From the NCBI RefSeq assembly GCF_002234535.1, contig NZ_CP022521.1:992001-1056000 (forward strand): DNA of 64,000 nt. The letters run 5' to 3'. The stretch comes from Actinoalloteichus hoggarensis (GTDB lineage Bacteria; Actinomycetota; Actinomycetes; Mycobacteriales; Pseudonocardiaceae). Shown here one piece after another: positions 17,929 to 27,201 of this stretch (positions are counted from its first letter, which is position 1; each line of letters starts with the position of its first letter). The notes beneath the pieces are model-generated. The model made no database searches, was not told the origin of the DNA, and saw only the letters and a program-made list of their open reading frames with translations. A program made the position numbers and the translations under genes.

Positions 17929-20900
17929 GCGGCGATCGGGGCACGGTCACGCCCGCCGAGGTGGCGGAGGCGCTCGGACTGCCGGTGCCGACCGAGGAAC
18001 AGGCCAGGGTGATCGCCGCCCCCGGCGAGCCCGCGCTGGTGATCGCCGGCGCGGGGGCGGGCAAGACCGAGACGATGGCGGCGCGGGTCGTCTGGCTGGT
18101 CGCCAACGGCCTGGTGTCCCCGGAGCGAGTCCTCGGCCTGACCTTCACGCGGAAGGCTGCCCGCCAGCTCGCCGACCGGGTCCGGGCCCGGCTGCGGCGG
18201 CTGGTGGGCTCGGGACTGCTCGATCGGCTCGATCCCGGCGGCGGTCGGACCTCGGCGGTGCTCGCCGGCGAGCCGACCGTCCTGACCTATCACGCCTATG
18301 CGGGCAGGCTGGTCGCCGAGCACGGACTCCGCCTCCCCGCCGAGCCGGGCGCGCGGCTGCTCAGCGAGACCGCGGCCTGGCAGCTCGCGCATCGGGTGGT
18401 GTCCACGTGGACCGAGGACATCGACACGGACAAGGTCCCGTCCACCATCACCGGCTACCTGCTGGGTCTCGCCGGGGAGCTGGCCGAGCACCTGGTCACG
18501 CCGGAGCAGCTGCGTGCCCACGCCGCCGAGTTCTGTCGGCTCGTGGAGGAGGCTCCTCGGGCCGCCCGCCAGCGGATGGCACTGCCGCAGGAACTCCGCG
18601 ACAAGGTGGCGGTGCAGCGCCTGCGGGTGGCGCTGCTGCCGTTGCTGGCCGACTACACGGCGCGGAAACGCCGGGAGGGCGTGCTCGACTTCGCGGACCA
18701 GATGTCGGCGGCGGCCCGACTGGCCGACGAGCATCCGGAGGTCGCGGCGAGCGAGCGGGCGCGGTTCGGCGCGGTGCTGTTGGACGAGTACCAGGACACC
18801 GGCCACGCCCAGCGTGTGCTGCTGCGGGCGCTCTTCGGGGACGGCGACCGGCTGCCGGTGACGGCCGTGGGCGACCCGGCGCAGGCCATCTACGGCTGGC
18901 GGGGGGCCAGCGCGGCGAATCTGCCCCGGTTCCGCACCGACTTCCCACGCCTGGACGCGGACGGCGAGCAGGCGCCCGCGCGCGGCTACGGGCTGCTGAC
19001 CAGCTTCCGTAATCCGCCCGAGGTGCTGACCTTGGCCAACGCGGTGTCCGCCCCGCTGCGGGCCGCGGGGCTGGAGGTCGAGGAGCTGCGGCCCAAGCCC
19101 GGGGCCGAACCGGGCGACGTGCACTGCGCGCTGCTGCCCGACGTCCGTGGCGAACGCGCCTGGCTGGCCTCGGCCGTCGCGGCCCGGTGGCGACAGACGG
19201 TCGCGGAGACCGGCAGCCCGCCCACCGCCGCCGTCCTGGTGCGGCGCCGCGCGGACATGGCCGAGTTGGCGGAGGCGCTGCGTGCCGAGGGACTGCCGGT
19301 CGAGGTGGTGGGGCTCGGCGGTCTGCTGGACGAACCGGAGGTGCGTGACCTGGTCAGCGCCCTGCGGATGCTGGTCGATCCGTTGGCGGGGACGGCGGCG
19401 GCCCGGCTGCTCACCGGGGCCCGCTGGCGGCTGGGCGTCGCCGACCTGGCCGCGTTGTGGGCCAGGGCGGGCAGCCTCGCCGATCGGGGCGACCGGCGGG
19501 AGCCGAGCGGTTCCCCGGTGGACGCGCTGCCCGGCGAGCACGCCGAACAGGCCGGGCTGATCGACGCCCTGGAGGACCCCGGTCCGGCCGCCGACTATTC
19601 GCCCGCGGGCTTCCGCCGCATCCAACGGCTGGCCAGGGAGCTGGCCGTGCTGCGACGGCGACTCGATCAGCCGCTGCCCGAGCTGGTCGCCGACGTCGAG
19701 CGGACTCTGCTGCTCTCGGTGGAGAGCCTCGCCCGCCCGGGCGGCGTGGGCCGCGCCCATCTGGACGCCTTCGCCGACGTGGTCGCCGACTTCGCCGCCG
19801 CCAGCCCCATCGCGGGACTGCCCGCCCTGCTGGACTATCTCCGGGTGGCGGAGCGGGCCGAGGACGGCTTGGAGCCCGGCGAGGTGGAGGTCGCCGAGGA
19901 CCGCGTGCAGGTGTTGACCATGCATGCCGCCAAGGGGCTGGAGTGGGAGATCGTCGCCGTGCCGCACGTGGTCGAGAAGGTCTTCCCCGGCGGACGCCGC
20001 TCGGCGGACTGGCTCGGCTCGGTGGTCCAGCTCCCGGCCGAACTGCGTGGCGACGCCGCCGACCTGCCCGCCTTGCGGATACCCGCGGGCGCCGATCGCA
20101 AGGTCGTCATCGAGTCGCTCGCCCGGCATTCCGAGGACTTCGAACAGCGGCGGCTGCTGGAGGAGCGCAGGCTCTGTTACGTGGCGTTGACCAGGTCGGA
20201 GCGCACCCTTCTCGTCTCGGGACACTGGTGGGGCGAGACCGGGAGGAGTCCGCGCGGGCCGTCGGACTTCCTGAAGCAGGTCAAGGAGGTGATCACGGCC
20301 CGCCCCGAAGTGGGGGACGTCGACCACTGGGCCGCGCCGCCGGAACCGGACACGGAGAATCCGCTGGCCGCGACGGTCAACTCGGCGCAGTGGCCGAAGG
20401 ACCCGTTGGGCGCGCGGCGCGCGGACGTCGCGGCGGGCGCGGAGCTGGTGCACGCGCGGCTGCGGGAACTGCTCGACTCCGGTCCTCCCGGCGAGGATCG
20501 CGCCGATCGACGCGGTCGGACCGCGCAGGCGCGCCAGACCGTTTCGGTGGACCGTGCTCGGATCGAGGAGGCGGCAGGCTCGGCGGCGCCTGCCGAGCCC
20601 GCCATTCCGACCGTGCACGGCGTGCCTGCCGCGCCCGGCGTCGTCGACCCGACCGATCCCGCGCTCGACGAGGACGATCCCGAGGGATGGCAGCGGGACG
20701 TCTCGGTGCTGCTCGCCGAGCGCGCCGCAGCGGCGAACGCGACCGATCAGGTACTGCTGCCGCCGCAGCTCTCGGTGAGCAGGCTGGTGGAGCTGGCCGC
20801 CGACCCGGAGGGTCTCGCCCGCAGGCTGCGCAGGCCGTTGCCGAGGCCGCCGAGCCACGCCGCCCGCCGGGGCACCGCCTTCCACGCCTGGCTGGAGCGG

Positions 20901-21365
20901 CGGTTCTCCGTCACCCGACTGCTCGACGTCGACGACCTGCCCGGGGCGGCCGACGACGACCTGGACGAGCTGGTCGCCGCGCCCGCGGCGCTTCAGGATG
21001 CCTTCCTGCGAAGCGCCTGGGCGGATCGGACGCCGCACGCGGTGGAGGTCTCCTTCGAGACCGAGATCGAGGGCGTGGCCCTGCGCGGCCGGATGGACGC
21101 CGTGTTCGCCGACCCCGACGGCGGCTGGACGGTGGTCGACTGGAAGACCGGGTCGCCGCCCGCCGCCGACCGGCTGCCCGCGCTGGCCGTGCAACTGGCG
21201 GCCTACCGGCTGGCCTGGGCGGCGTTGTCCAACACGCCGCTGGTTCAGGTGCGCGCCGCCTTCCACTACGTGCGGGCCGACCGGACCGTGCGGCCCGCCG
21301 ATCTGCTGGACGCGGAGGGCCTCCGGGCACTGCTGCGGAAGATCCCCGATGCGAGTGACCCCTGA
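17925..21365 (+). CDS. adnB: AdnB: lead helicase-nuclease subunit of AdnAB
   Basis: 1146 residues. The UvrD-type motor has canonical motifs: GAGAGKT (residues 42-48), LTFTRKAARQL, LDEYQD near residue 286, [24 protein letters not shown] and VALTRSERTLL. The C-terminal RecB-family nuclease module has GRMDAVF, VVDWKTG near residue 1070 and QLAAYRLAW. Motif II is intact here, unlike in AdnA, which fits AdnB being the main translocase. No Fe-S Cys set is seen at the C-terminus. The GTG start overlaps the adnA stop (GTGA), so the two are translationally coupled. Length is close to the family norm. Confidence 0.93.
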   Translation: MSGDRGTVTPAEVAEALGLPVPTEEQARVIAAPGEPALVIAGAGAGKTETMAARVVWLVANGLVSPERVLGLTFTRKAARQLADRVRARLRRLVGSGLLDRLDPGGGRTSAVLAGEPTVLTYHAYAGRLVAEHGLRLPAEPGARLLSETAAWQLAHRVVSTWTEDIDTDKVPSTITGYLLGLAGELAEHLVTPEQLRAHAAEFCRLVEEAPRAARQRMALPQELRDKVAVQRLRVALLPLLADYTARKRREGVLDFADQMSAAARLADEHPEVAASERARFGAVLLDEYQDTGHAQRVLLRALFGDGDRLPVTAVGDPAQAIYGWRGASAANLPRFRTDFPRLDADGEQAPARGYGLLTSFRNPPEVLTLANAVSAPLRAAGLEVEELRPKPGAEPGDVHCALLPDVRGERAWLASAVAARWRQTVAETGSPPTAAVLVRRRADMAELAEALRAEGLPVEVVGLGGLLDEPEVRDLVSALRMLVDPLAGTAAARLLTGARWRLGVADLAALWARAGSLADRGDRREPSGSPVDALPGEHAEQAGLIDALEDPGPAADYSPAGFRRIQRLARELAVLRRRLDQPLPELVADVERTLLLSVESLARPGGVGRAHLDAFADVVADFAAASPIAGLPALLDYLRVAERAEDGLEPGEVEVAEDRVQVLTMHAAKGLEWEIVAVPHVVEKVFPGGRRSADWLGSVVQLPAELRGDAADLPALRIPAGADRKVVIESLARHSEDFEQRRLLEERRLCYVALTRSERTLLVSGHWWGETGRSPRGPSDFLKQVKEVITARPEVGDVDHWAAPPEPDTENPLAATVNSAQWPKDPLGARRADVAAGAELVHARLRELLDSGPPGEDRADRRGRTAQARQTVSVDRARIEEAAGSAAPAEPAIPTVHGVPAAPGVVDPTDPALDEDDPEGWQRDVSVLLAERAAAANATDQVLLPPQLSVSRLVELAADPEGLARRLRRPLPRPPSHAARRGTAFHAWLERRFSVTRLLDVDDLPGAADDDLDELVAAPAALQDAFLRSAWADRTPHAVEVSFETEIEGVALRGRMDAVFADPDGGWTVVDWKTGSPPAADRLPALAVQLAAYRLAWAALSNTPLVQVRAAFHYVRADRTVRPADLLDAEGLRALLRKIPDASDP

Positions 21366-21417
21366 TCGAGTGGATGAGCTTGTTGCGGCCTCGGTGGCTC
21401 AGAAACGATCTCGGACG

Positions 21418-22038
21418 ATGTCCGAGAACTTGTACTGGAAGCTGGCCACGTCGCCCACGACGGAGGTTCAGGTCGCAGAAGATGTCGTGGCGCTGCGCGC
21501 GCCGCTGGTCCGGGTGGCTCGGAACGAGGACGGCGGATGGGCCTTCTTCGGTCCCGGCGACACGGACGGCCCCACCCGGGCCACCACCCTGGGCGGAGTC
21601 GTGGACGCATGGCCGCACGTCGCGGGCCTCAGTGATCTCCGCACCGGAACGACTGCCGTCTGGCACTGGAGCCAGCACGGCTGGGCGGTGGGCGGCGGGT
21701 GCACCTGCGGCCAGTGCGGTGAACCGCAGGCCGCCGACATCGATCGCCAGGCTTGGCCGGACGACGTGCCGCCGAACCGGCCGGTGCTGGTCGAGAAGTC
21801 CGTTCTCTCCGGGCAGTCGCCGCTCACCGACCTCCGGGGCGAGAACGGCAACACGATCGTCCTCGGGCCGGGCGAACAGCAGCGGCAGGCCGACGAGATG
21901 GTGGCGATCGCCATCGTCGACGTCGTCCGTCGGTGGCCGCACACCCTTCACGCGCTCCGGGCCCTCCAGGACGGCCGGGGTATGGAATGGAATGCCGAGG
22001 CACTGAACTGGCAGGAGTACGAATTGGTGCCCGCCTGA
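21418..22038 (+). CDS. Conserved hypothetical protein downstream of adnB
   Basis: A 206-residue protein I do not recognise. It begins MSENLYWKLATSPTTEVQVAEDVV, and contains a Cys-rich GCTCGQCGE patch near residue 100, a Trp-rich middle (AVWHWSQHGWAVGG) and a C-terminal amphipathic helix around ADEMVAIAIVDVVRRW. No membrane segment or signal peptide is seen. The ATG was chosen although its ribosome site is weak. An in-frame GTG at 21370 and an ATG overlapping adnB are alternatives, and the latter would couple it to adnB. Confidence 0.6.
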   Translation: MSENLYWKLATSPTTEVQVAEDVVALRAPLVRVARNEDGGWAFFGPGDTDGPTRATTLGGVVDAWPHVAGLSDLRTGTTAVWHWSQHGWAVGGGCTCGQCGEPQAADIDRQAWPDDVPPNRPVLVEKSVLSGQSPLTDLRGENGNTIVLGPGEQQRQADEMVAIAIVDVVRRWPHTLHALRALQDGRGMEWNAEALNWQEYELVPA

Positions 22039-22058
22039 GTCGAACATCGTGGTGTGCG

Positions 22059-22095
22059 ACGCCCGCGCTGTCGATCCTATCGGCGGTGCGGGCGT
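22059..22095. terminator. Candidate terminator between converging genes
   Basis: ACGCCCGC (22059-22066) pairs with GCGGGCGT (22088-22095), with an inner CGAT/ATCG stem. It lies 20 nt after the stop of the hypothetical gene and precedes TCTCCTC. There is no true U-tract. Confidence 0.4.
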
Positions 22096-22238
22096 TCTCC
22101 TCGAGTGATCGCGGCGCCCGGTTCGAACAATTCTCGTGCCGTCGTCCTACGCCGCCATTCACCCGCGGCCTGACTTCCGTTCACCCGGAGTCCTCCGGTT
22201 CGGTGAGTCCACCGGACTCTCGCCTGCCGCGTCGCCGA

Positions 22239-22763
22239 TCACCTCGGGGCGGCCAGCACCTCGGTGACGACGCGGTGATAGAGCAGTTCCAGCAGCCAGC
22301 GGCCGAACAGCGAGCCGCCGAACTCCGACGAGCGGTCCTCGGGCCGGATCGACACCACGGCCTCGCGGTCGATGTCGGTGGCCACGACGCCGATGCCGTA
22401 GTAGTCCAGCTCGGCGAGCGGCCACGGATCACTGGTCTGAGCTGCGGGAAGAACCACCGCGCACGGTGCGAGGGTCATCAGCGTGCCGCAGGAGCGCAGC
22501 GCCCGCCCCGCCTTCGACTCGGTGACCAGCACGCCGATCAGGTCGACGGCGGGCACCGGAATCTGATCGTAGTAGCTGGGCTCGAACCAGGAACGGAACC
22601 ACGAGGGATTCGGCTCCGGCGGCCAGCCGTTCTCCACACGCCAGCGATGAACGTCGGAGCGTAATCCCACGACCGCGGACACCTGCTGGCCGAGCACGGT
22701 GACATCGGCGACGACATGACCGTGCCAACCGAGCGCCTGAGCTGCCTGCTGGAGTGACGGCAC
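22239..22763 (-). CDS. Conserved hypothetical protein
   Basis: A 174-residue, mildly acidic soluble protein that I do not recognise. It has a Trp/Pro-rich centre (NGWPPEPNPSWFRSWFEPSYYDQ) and a C-terminal helix LFGRWLLELLYHRVVTEVL. The GTG start lies exactly 6 nt downstream of TAGGAT on the minus strand, a good leaderless promoter. It converges with the preceding unknown gene and diverges from the K+ channel gene. Function unknown. Confidence 0.6.
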   Translation of the reverse strand: MPSLQQAAQALGWHGHVVADVTVLGQQVSAVVGLRSDVHRWRVENGWPPEPNPSWFRSWFEPSYYDQIPVPAVDLIGVLVTESKAGRALRSCGTLMTLAPCAVVLPAAQTSDPWPLAELDYYGIGVVATDIDREAVVSIRPEDRSSEFGGSLFGRWLLELLYHRVVTEVLAAPR

Positions 22764-22996
22764 GGACGTATCCTAATCCCCTCGGAAGGCCGATGGACGC
22801 CGGCGCGGCCCAATCTTGACCGAGTCGCATCGTTCCGACATTCCGTGTCTTCACCGTTCGGCTCGACGGGGTTCGGCCATGCCGTTTACGCTCGGCGCTG
22901 TGCGGGCCGCAAGCCGACGTGCCCTCTTCTCGACCGGTGACGGGTGGCGGTGGCGGTGGTGACGAGCGGCGGGGCGATCGTCCGGAGGACGGTCTG

Positions 22997-24073
22997 ATGC
23001 GACTGCGCAGAGCCGACATCGAACGGGGCTTCGATCTCAGGCCCCACCACACCCTGGTGGGCGTCGTCCACATCCCCAGCGCGGGCGTGGGCCCGGTGCA
23101 GGCCATCGTCCAGCGCGTCATCGGCGCGCTGCTGGCGCTGCTGGCGACGGTGATCATCGTCTACCTCGATCGCGAGGGTTACAGCGACAACGCCGACGAC
23201 TCGGTGTCGCTGCTGGATGCCTTCTACTATGCGACCGTCTCGTTGTCGACCACCGGATACGGCGACATCACCCCGGTCTCGGACTCGGCCCGACTGGTCA
23301 ACATCCTGGTGATCACGCCGCTCCGGGTGCTCTTCCTGATCGTCCTGGTCGGCACCACCCTGGAAGTGCTCACCGAGCGGTCCCGACAGGCCTTGAAGAT
23401 CCAACGTTGGAGGTCGAAGGTGCGTGACCACGTAGTCGTCATCGGCTACGGGACGAAGGGCCGATCGGCGATCAGATCGCTGCTCGGCGACGACGTGGAC
23501 CCCTCGAACCTGGTGGTGGTCGACTCCGATCAGACGATGCTCGACGCCGCCGCCGCGCTGGGGCTGGTGACCGTGCGCGGCTCGGGCACCCGCTCGGACG
23601 TGCTGCGGGTCGCGGGCGTGCAGCGGGCCAAGGCCGTCGTGGTGGCCACCAATCGTGACGACACGGCTGTGCTGGTCACGTTGACGGCGCGGGAGCTGGC
23701 GCCGAAGGCCACCATCGTCGCCGCGGTCCGTGAGGCGGAGAACGTCCACCTGCTGCGTCAGTCCGGCGCCGACTCGGTCGTCGTCTCCAGCGAGACCGCG
23801 GGCAGGCTGCTCGGCATGGCCACCACGACGCCCTCGGTGGTCGAGATCTTCGAGGACCTGCTCACCACCGACGAGGGGCTGGCGATGGGAGAGCGCCCCG
23901 TCGACCCGACCGAGGTCGGCGGCTCCCCGCGCCACCTGGCCGACATCGTCCTCGGTGTGCTCCGACGCGGCACCCTGTACCGGATCGACGCGCCGCAGGC
24001 CGACGCCCTCGAACTCGGCGACCGACTGATCTACGTGCGCAAGGTGACGCCGCCGGACGGCGTCGGCGACTGA
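22997..24073 (+). CDS. Potassium channel protein with TrkA-N (RCK) domain (Rv3200c-like)
   Basis: A 358-residue two-membrane-helix K+ channel. The first helix is VIGALLALLATVIIVYLD. The pore helix and selectivity filter are STTGYGDITP near residue 85, and the second helix is ILVITPLRVLFLIVLVGTTLEVL. A cytoplasmic TrkA-N/RCK domain follows, with HVVVIGYGTKGRSAIRSLL (Rossmann glycine motif) and VVDSDQ, then a C-terminal TrkA-C-like region. It gates K+ flux in response to nucleotide or ion binding in the family. The ATG start has GGAGGA 8 nt upstream. A GTG at 22919 extends the frame but adds only Gly/Asp-rich residues. Place and length match Rv3200c. Confidence 0.93.
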   Translation: MRLRRADIERGFDLRPHHTLVGVVHIPSAGVGPVQAIVQRVIGALLALLATVIIVYLDREGYSDNADDSVSLLDAFYYATVSLSTTGYGDITPVSDSARLVNILVITPLRVLFLIVLVGTTLEVLTERSRQALKIQRWRSKVRDHVVVIGYGTKGRSAIRSLLGDDVDPSNLVVVDSDQTMLDAAAALGLVTVRGSGTRSDVLRVAGVQRAKAVVVATNRDDTAVLVTLTARELAPKATIVAAVREAENVHLLRQSGADSVVVSSETAGRLLGMATTTPSVVEIFEDLLTTDEGLAMGERPVDPTEVGGSPRHLADIVLGVLRRGTLYRIDAPQADALELGDRLIYVRKVTPPDGVGD

Positions 24074-24444
24074 GCCGCGAGCGGCGGACCCGGCGAAGGG
24101 GGCGGTCTCGACGTCGTGTGCGCTCGGTTCCCGGCGGCGGTGGTCTCCGGCGGGACGGTGGTCTCCGCTCGGCGGGGCGGGCGATTCCGGTCCGGCGGCA
24201 CCCGGTGCGCGGCGCGATGACCCCGGCCCCGTGACGAGCCGCCCGGCGCTGCACGCGCGTCGGCATCGGGCCGTCCGCAGGATCGCCGGCCGCTCGGCGG
24301 CGGGACGTATCGCCCCGTTCGTCCGAGTCGCGGACCGCTCGCCCGGCGGAGTTCGCGAAGTGATCGGGCGCCCTGTGTGATCGACCCTGCGCGGTGCGCC
24401 CTCCGCCGCACGGCCCGACTCGCGCGTCTGCCACGATCTTCGCC
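24074..24444 (+). other. Intergenic region
   Basis: No gene seen. A 12-bp word, CGGTGGTCTCCG, occurs twice within about 35 bp near 24140-24170. Confidence 0.45.
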
Positions 24445-25437
24445 GTGGCCGTTCGACAGGGACCTGGCAAATCGGTGCTGACGATCATGGTCCTCGCCGT
24501 GCTCGGCATCGGCGTTCTCGTGGCGACGGGACGACTGCTCCCGTTTCAGGGTGTCTCCACCGAGGAGGTGCGGACCGCGACCGCCGTCGTGATCCGTTCG
24601 GCGGACTGCGGCGTCGCGGGGGCGCGAGACCGCGTCGAGGTTCAGATGGACGCGCGGTTCCTGGAGGCGGATCTGGCGGCCTGCGGGCACACCGAGGGCG
24701 CACGGCTCGACGTCGAGGTGATCGAGGCCGATCCGGAGTCGGACGCCGAACCGGAGGTATGGCTGGCCGGGACCGCGACGGGCGGTCCGGACCCCGGCGA
24801 GCGGATGACGGCCGTGCTGCTGACCATCGCCGGGCTGGCGGGCGCGGCGTTGGCGATCGTGATCGGACGACCCCGCAGACGGGCGGCCCGCGTGTCTGCC
24901 GCCAACCCGGCGTCCTCGGGTGCCGCGTCCTCGGGCGTGGGCTCGGCGGACGCCGTGCCCGGCGGCGCCGTCGGGTCGGACTCGACGCGGGCCGACGTCC
25001 CGGTGCCGGATTCCTCGGCCCTGGATTCCTCGGTGCCCGGCCAGAGTGCGGCCGATCCCGCGGGCTCCGGGCCGGTCGACTCCACGCTTCACGCCGCCTA
25101 TGCCTACGACTCGACCGCGTTCCAGCGACCCGCGTACGACTCGACCGCGTTCCACCCCGTCGGGTCCGACGTCGCCGGTTACGACGCCACCGGCTATGAA
25201 GCCGCCGGCTACGACGCCACGATCCACCGGCCCGCCGAGCACGGCTCCACCGGTGATGCCCCCCAGAGCCAGGACTCTCCCGGATACGACTCCCTGGATC
25301 ACGACTCCGCGGGCTACGGCTCCGCGCTGCCCGATCTCGGCGTGTCCGACCTCTACGCCCCCGACTCCTCGTCGACCGGCCGCCTGCCGGTGCTGGACGA
25401 GTCCGCCCCGCCCGAACGGAACCAGGAGAAGCCCTGA
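24445..25437 (+). CDS. Membrane protein with Tyr/Asp/Ser-rich repetitive C-terminus
   Basis: A 330-residue hypothetical. One membrane helix lies near the N-terminus (VLTIMVLAVLGIGVLVATG). An extracytoplasmic domain of about 90 residues follows with two Cys (SADCGV and LAACGH) that could form a disulfide. A second membrane helix is MTAVLLTIAGLAGAALAIVIG. A disordered tail of about 180 residues repeats YDSTAF, GYDATGYE and GYDS-type words. The tail is cytoplasmic if both helices span the membrane. The GTG was chosen because it precedes the first helix and follows CACGAT by 7 nt. It converges on the metallopeptidase gene 40 bp away. Confidence 0.7.
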   Translation: MAVRQGPGKSVLTIMVLAVLGIGVLVATGRLLPFQGVSTEEVRTATAVVIRSADCGVAGARDRVEVQMDARFLEADLAACGHTEGARLDVEVIEADPESDAEPEVWLAGTATGGPDPGERMTAVLLTIAGLAGAALAIVIGRPRRRAARVSAANPASSGAASSGVGSADAVPGGAVGSDSTRADVPVPDSSALDSSVPGQSAADPAGSGPVDSTLHAAYAYDSTAFQRPAYDSTAFHPVGSDVAGYDATGYEAAGYDATIHRPAEHGSTGDAPQSQDSPGYDSLDHDSAGYGSALPDLGVSDLYAPDSSSTGRLPVLDESAPPERNQEKP

Positions 25438-25477
25438 GCCGTGGCGCCGCGCGGCCACCGGCGACGACGCGGGCGGC

Positions 25478-26986
25478 TCACCGGACGTCGGCGGGGCTGG
25501 CGAGCCAGGTGTTGCACTGCTGAGTGTTGTTGTTGTAGTAGCCCTGTTCCATCCAGCCGCCGTTGATCTCCGGGGCGCCGTGATCCGGCGGAGCACCCCG
25601 ATCCGGCCAGTCGCCCCGATTCCGGGCGTCGTTCAGCGCGATCGACATCGTCTCGAGGTCGACGACGCCCGTGCGGGTGGTCGCCGCCAGCAGCATGCCG
25701 CCGTAACAGGTCGCCTGAAGCTCCAGCCTGCGAGAGATCTCCAGCCCCTCCGGGCTGTTCGGACCGACCGCGTAGCGCTCGTCCCAGGCGGCCTGCATGA
25801 TGCCCGCCGATCCCTGGACGTGGTGCCCGTACTCGTGGAAGAGCACACTCAGATACGGGCCGGGGTGATCCCCGAGCTGTTCCTGCTCGGCATGCACCGA
25901 GGCGGACATGTACAGCGTGTGGTTGCCGCTGCAGTAATAGGAGGAATGCGCCGTGCCGCACGGCGTCTCCACCGGGCCGGAGACGGTGATCAGCTCCGGC
26001 GGACCGGACGGCAGATTGTTCGACTCCAGCGCGTAGCGCCAGGCGTCCACCATGCACGGCAGCGCCGACTGATACAGGGCGTCCTGTCCCGCCGGGTCCG
26101 GAGAGAACGGGGCGAGCGTGCAGGCGGTGGTGTCGGAGGCGTACAGCCCGTCGGCGTTGATCGGATGATCGCCGAGCAGATAGACCGGCTGCGGGGCGGT
26201 CACCGGCTCGTCGTAGGGCTGCTGCGGCTCCTCGGTCTCGACCTCGGTCTGGTCCGGAGTCTCCGGTGCTCGCGGCGGGGAGGCGTCCTGCGGGGCGGGC
26301 GGCGGCGCCGCTGTCGTCGGTGCCGTCCGAGTGGGGGCCGCGGTCTGCCGCGAGGCGTCCAGAGCCGCGTTGGCGACCCCGCCGATGACGCCGACCAACG
26401 CGAGGCCCGCGACGCCGAGGCCGAGCGTGGTCAGCAGCCCCGGCGGGCGGGACCGTTCCGGCGTGGGGCCCGCGATGCCCTCGGCGGCCCGCTGGTGCCC
26501 GGTCTGTCGGGGCGGCGCGGTGCGGGGGATCGGGTACGGCGCGGTGACGGGCTCTTCGGCGCGGCTGCGTGGCGGCGGCAGCGGCCGCCTGCTCGGGCCT
26601 GCCATGCCGGACAGGCGGGCCTCCGGTGAGGATCCGCCTCGATTCCCGTGGTGAAACGGCGGGACGCCCGTCGGGCGGCCGTCGATTCGCCTGCTCGTCG
26701 GGTCGGCCGGTCGCTGCGCGTGCCTCGGCGTCTCCATGCCGTCCCGGCCGCCCGCACCGGGCCGCGATGTCGTTCCACCGCGCCATGTCGGACCGCCGTG
26801 CGATGCCTGTCCTGGCGGCGTCGTCGGATGCGGGACCGGCGCCGGACCGCGTCGACTCGCGCCGCCGTCGGGGCCGACGGGACGTGCGGCGGGCGGCGGC
26901 GCCACCGGTCGGGGCGGCGGGTGATGCCGTGAACCCTCGCCGCCTGGTGTGGTCCCGTCGTTGTGTGGCGGCCTGAACTCCGACAT
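25478..26986 (-). CDS. Neutral zinc metallopeptidase (YpfJ/PF04228-like)
   Basis: A 502-residue protein. The N-terminal ~180 residues are Pro/Arg-rich and disordered. One membrane helix follows (LLTTLGLGVAGLALVGVIGG), then a Pro/Thr linker, then the peptidase domain outside the membrane. The zinc motif HEYGHHVQ lies near residue 388. The family Cys pattern is present: CTLAPF, LPCMVD, TPCGTAHSSYYC and QATCYGG. ESN and GNHTLYMS segments support the neutral zinc metallopeptidase family. The start is uncertain because the N-terminus is low complexity. An in-frame ATG at MAGPSRRP is possible. Confidence 0.85.
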   Translation of the reverse strand: MSEFRPPHNDGTTPGGEGSRHHPPPRPVAPPPAARPVGPDGGASRRGPAPVPHPTTPPGQASHGGPTWRGGTTSRPGAGGRDGMETPRHAQRPADPTSRRIDGRPTGVPPFHHGNRGGSSPEARLSGMAGPSRRPLPPPRSRAEEPVTAPYPIPRTAPPRQTGHQRAAEGIAGPTPERSRPPGLLTTLGLGVAGLALVGVIGGVANAALDASRQTAAPTRTAPTTAAPPPAPQDASPPRAPETPDQTEVETEEPQQPYDEPVTAPQPVYLLGDHPINADGLYASDTTACTLAPFSPDPAGQDALYQSALPCMVDAWRYALESNNLPSGPPELITVSGPVETPCGTAHSSYYCSGNHTLYMSASVHAEQEQLGDHPGPYLSVLFHEYGHHVQGSAGIMQAAWDERYAVGPNSPEGLEISRRLELQATCYGGMLLAATTRTGVVDLETMSIALNDARNRGDWPDRGAPPDHGAPEINGGWMEQGYYNNNTQQCNTWLASPADVR

Positions 26987-27201
26987 CGGTACTGCGTCTC
27001 CCCCTCAACACCCGGCCGAGGAGGCGAACCGCCGACCGGCCCGGCCGTCCGTCTTCGACGGCCCGTGCACCGTGCGACCCGGAGTCCCAGGTGGACCGCC
27101 TCCCGTGCGGTTCACCGGTGTTCGTCCAGATCGTGCTGCGGATGCGCGCCCCGGCGCTCATCGTCCCCGAGCATAAGACGACTCCGCTATCCTCCGCAGC
27201 C

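Noticed and set aside
17838-21266. A 1142-codon minus-strand ORF opposite adnB
   Set aside because: Same artefact. All helicase and nuclease motifs are on the plus strand.
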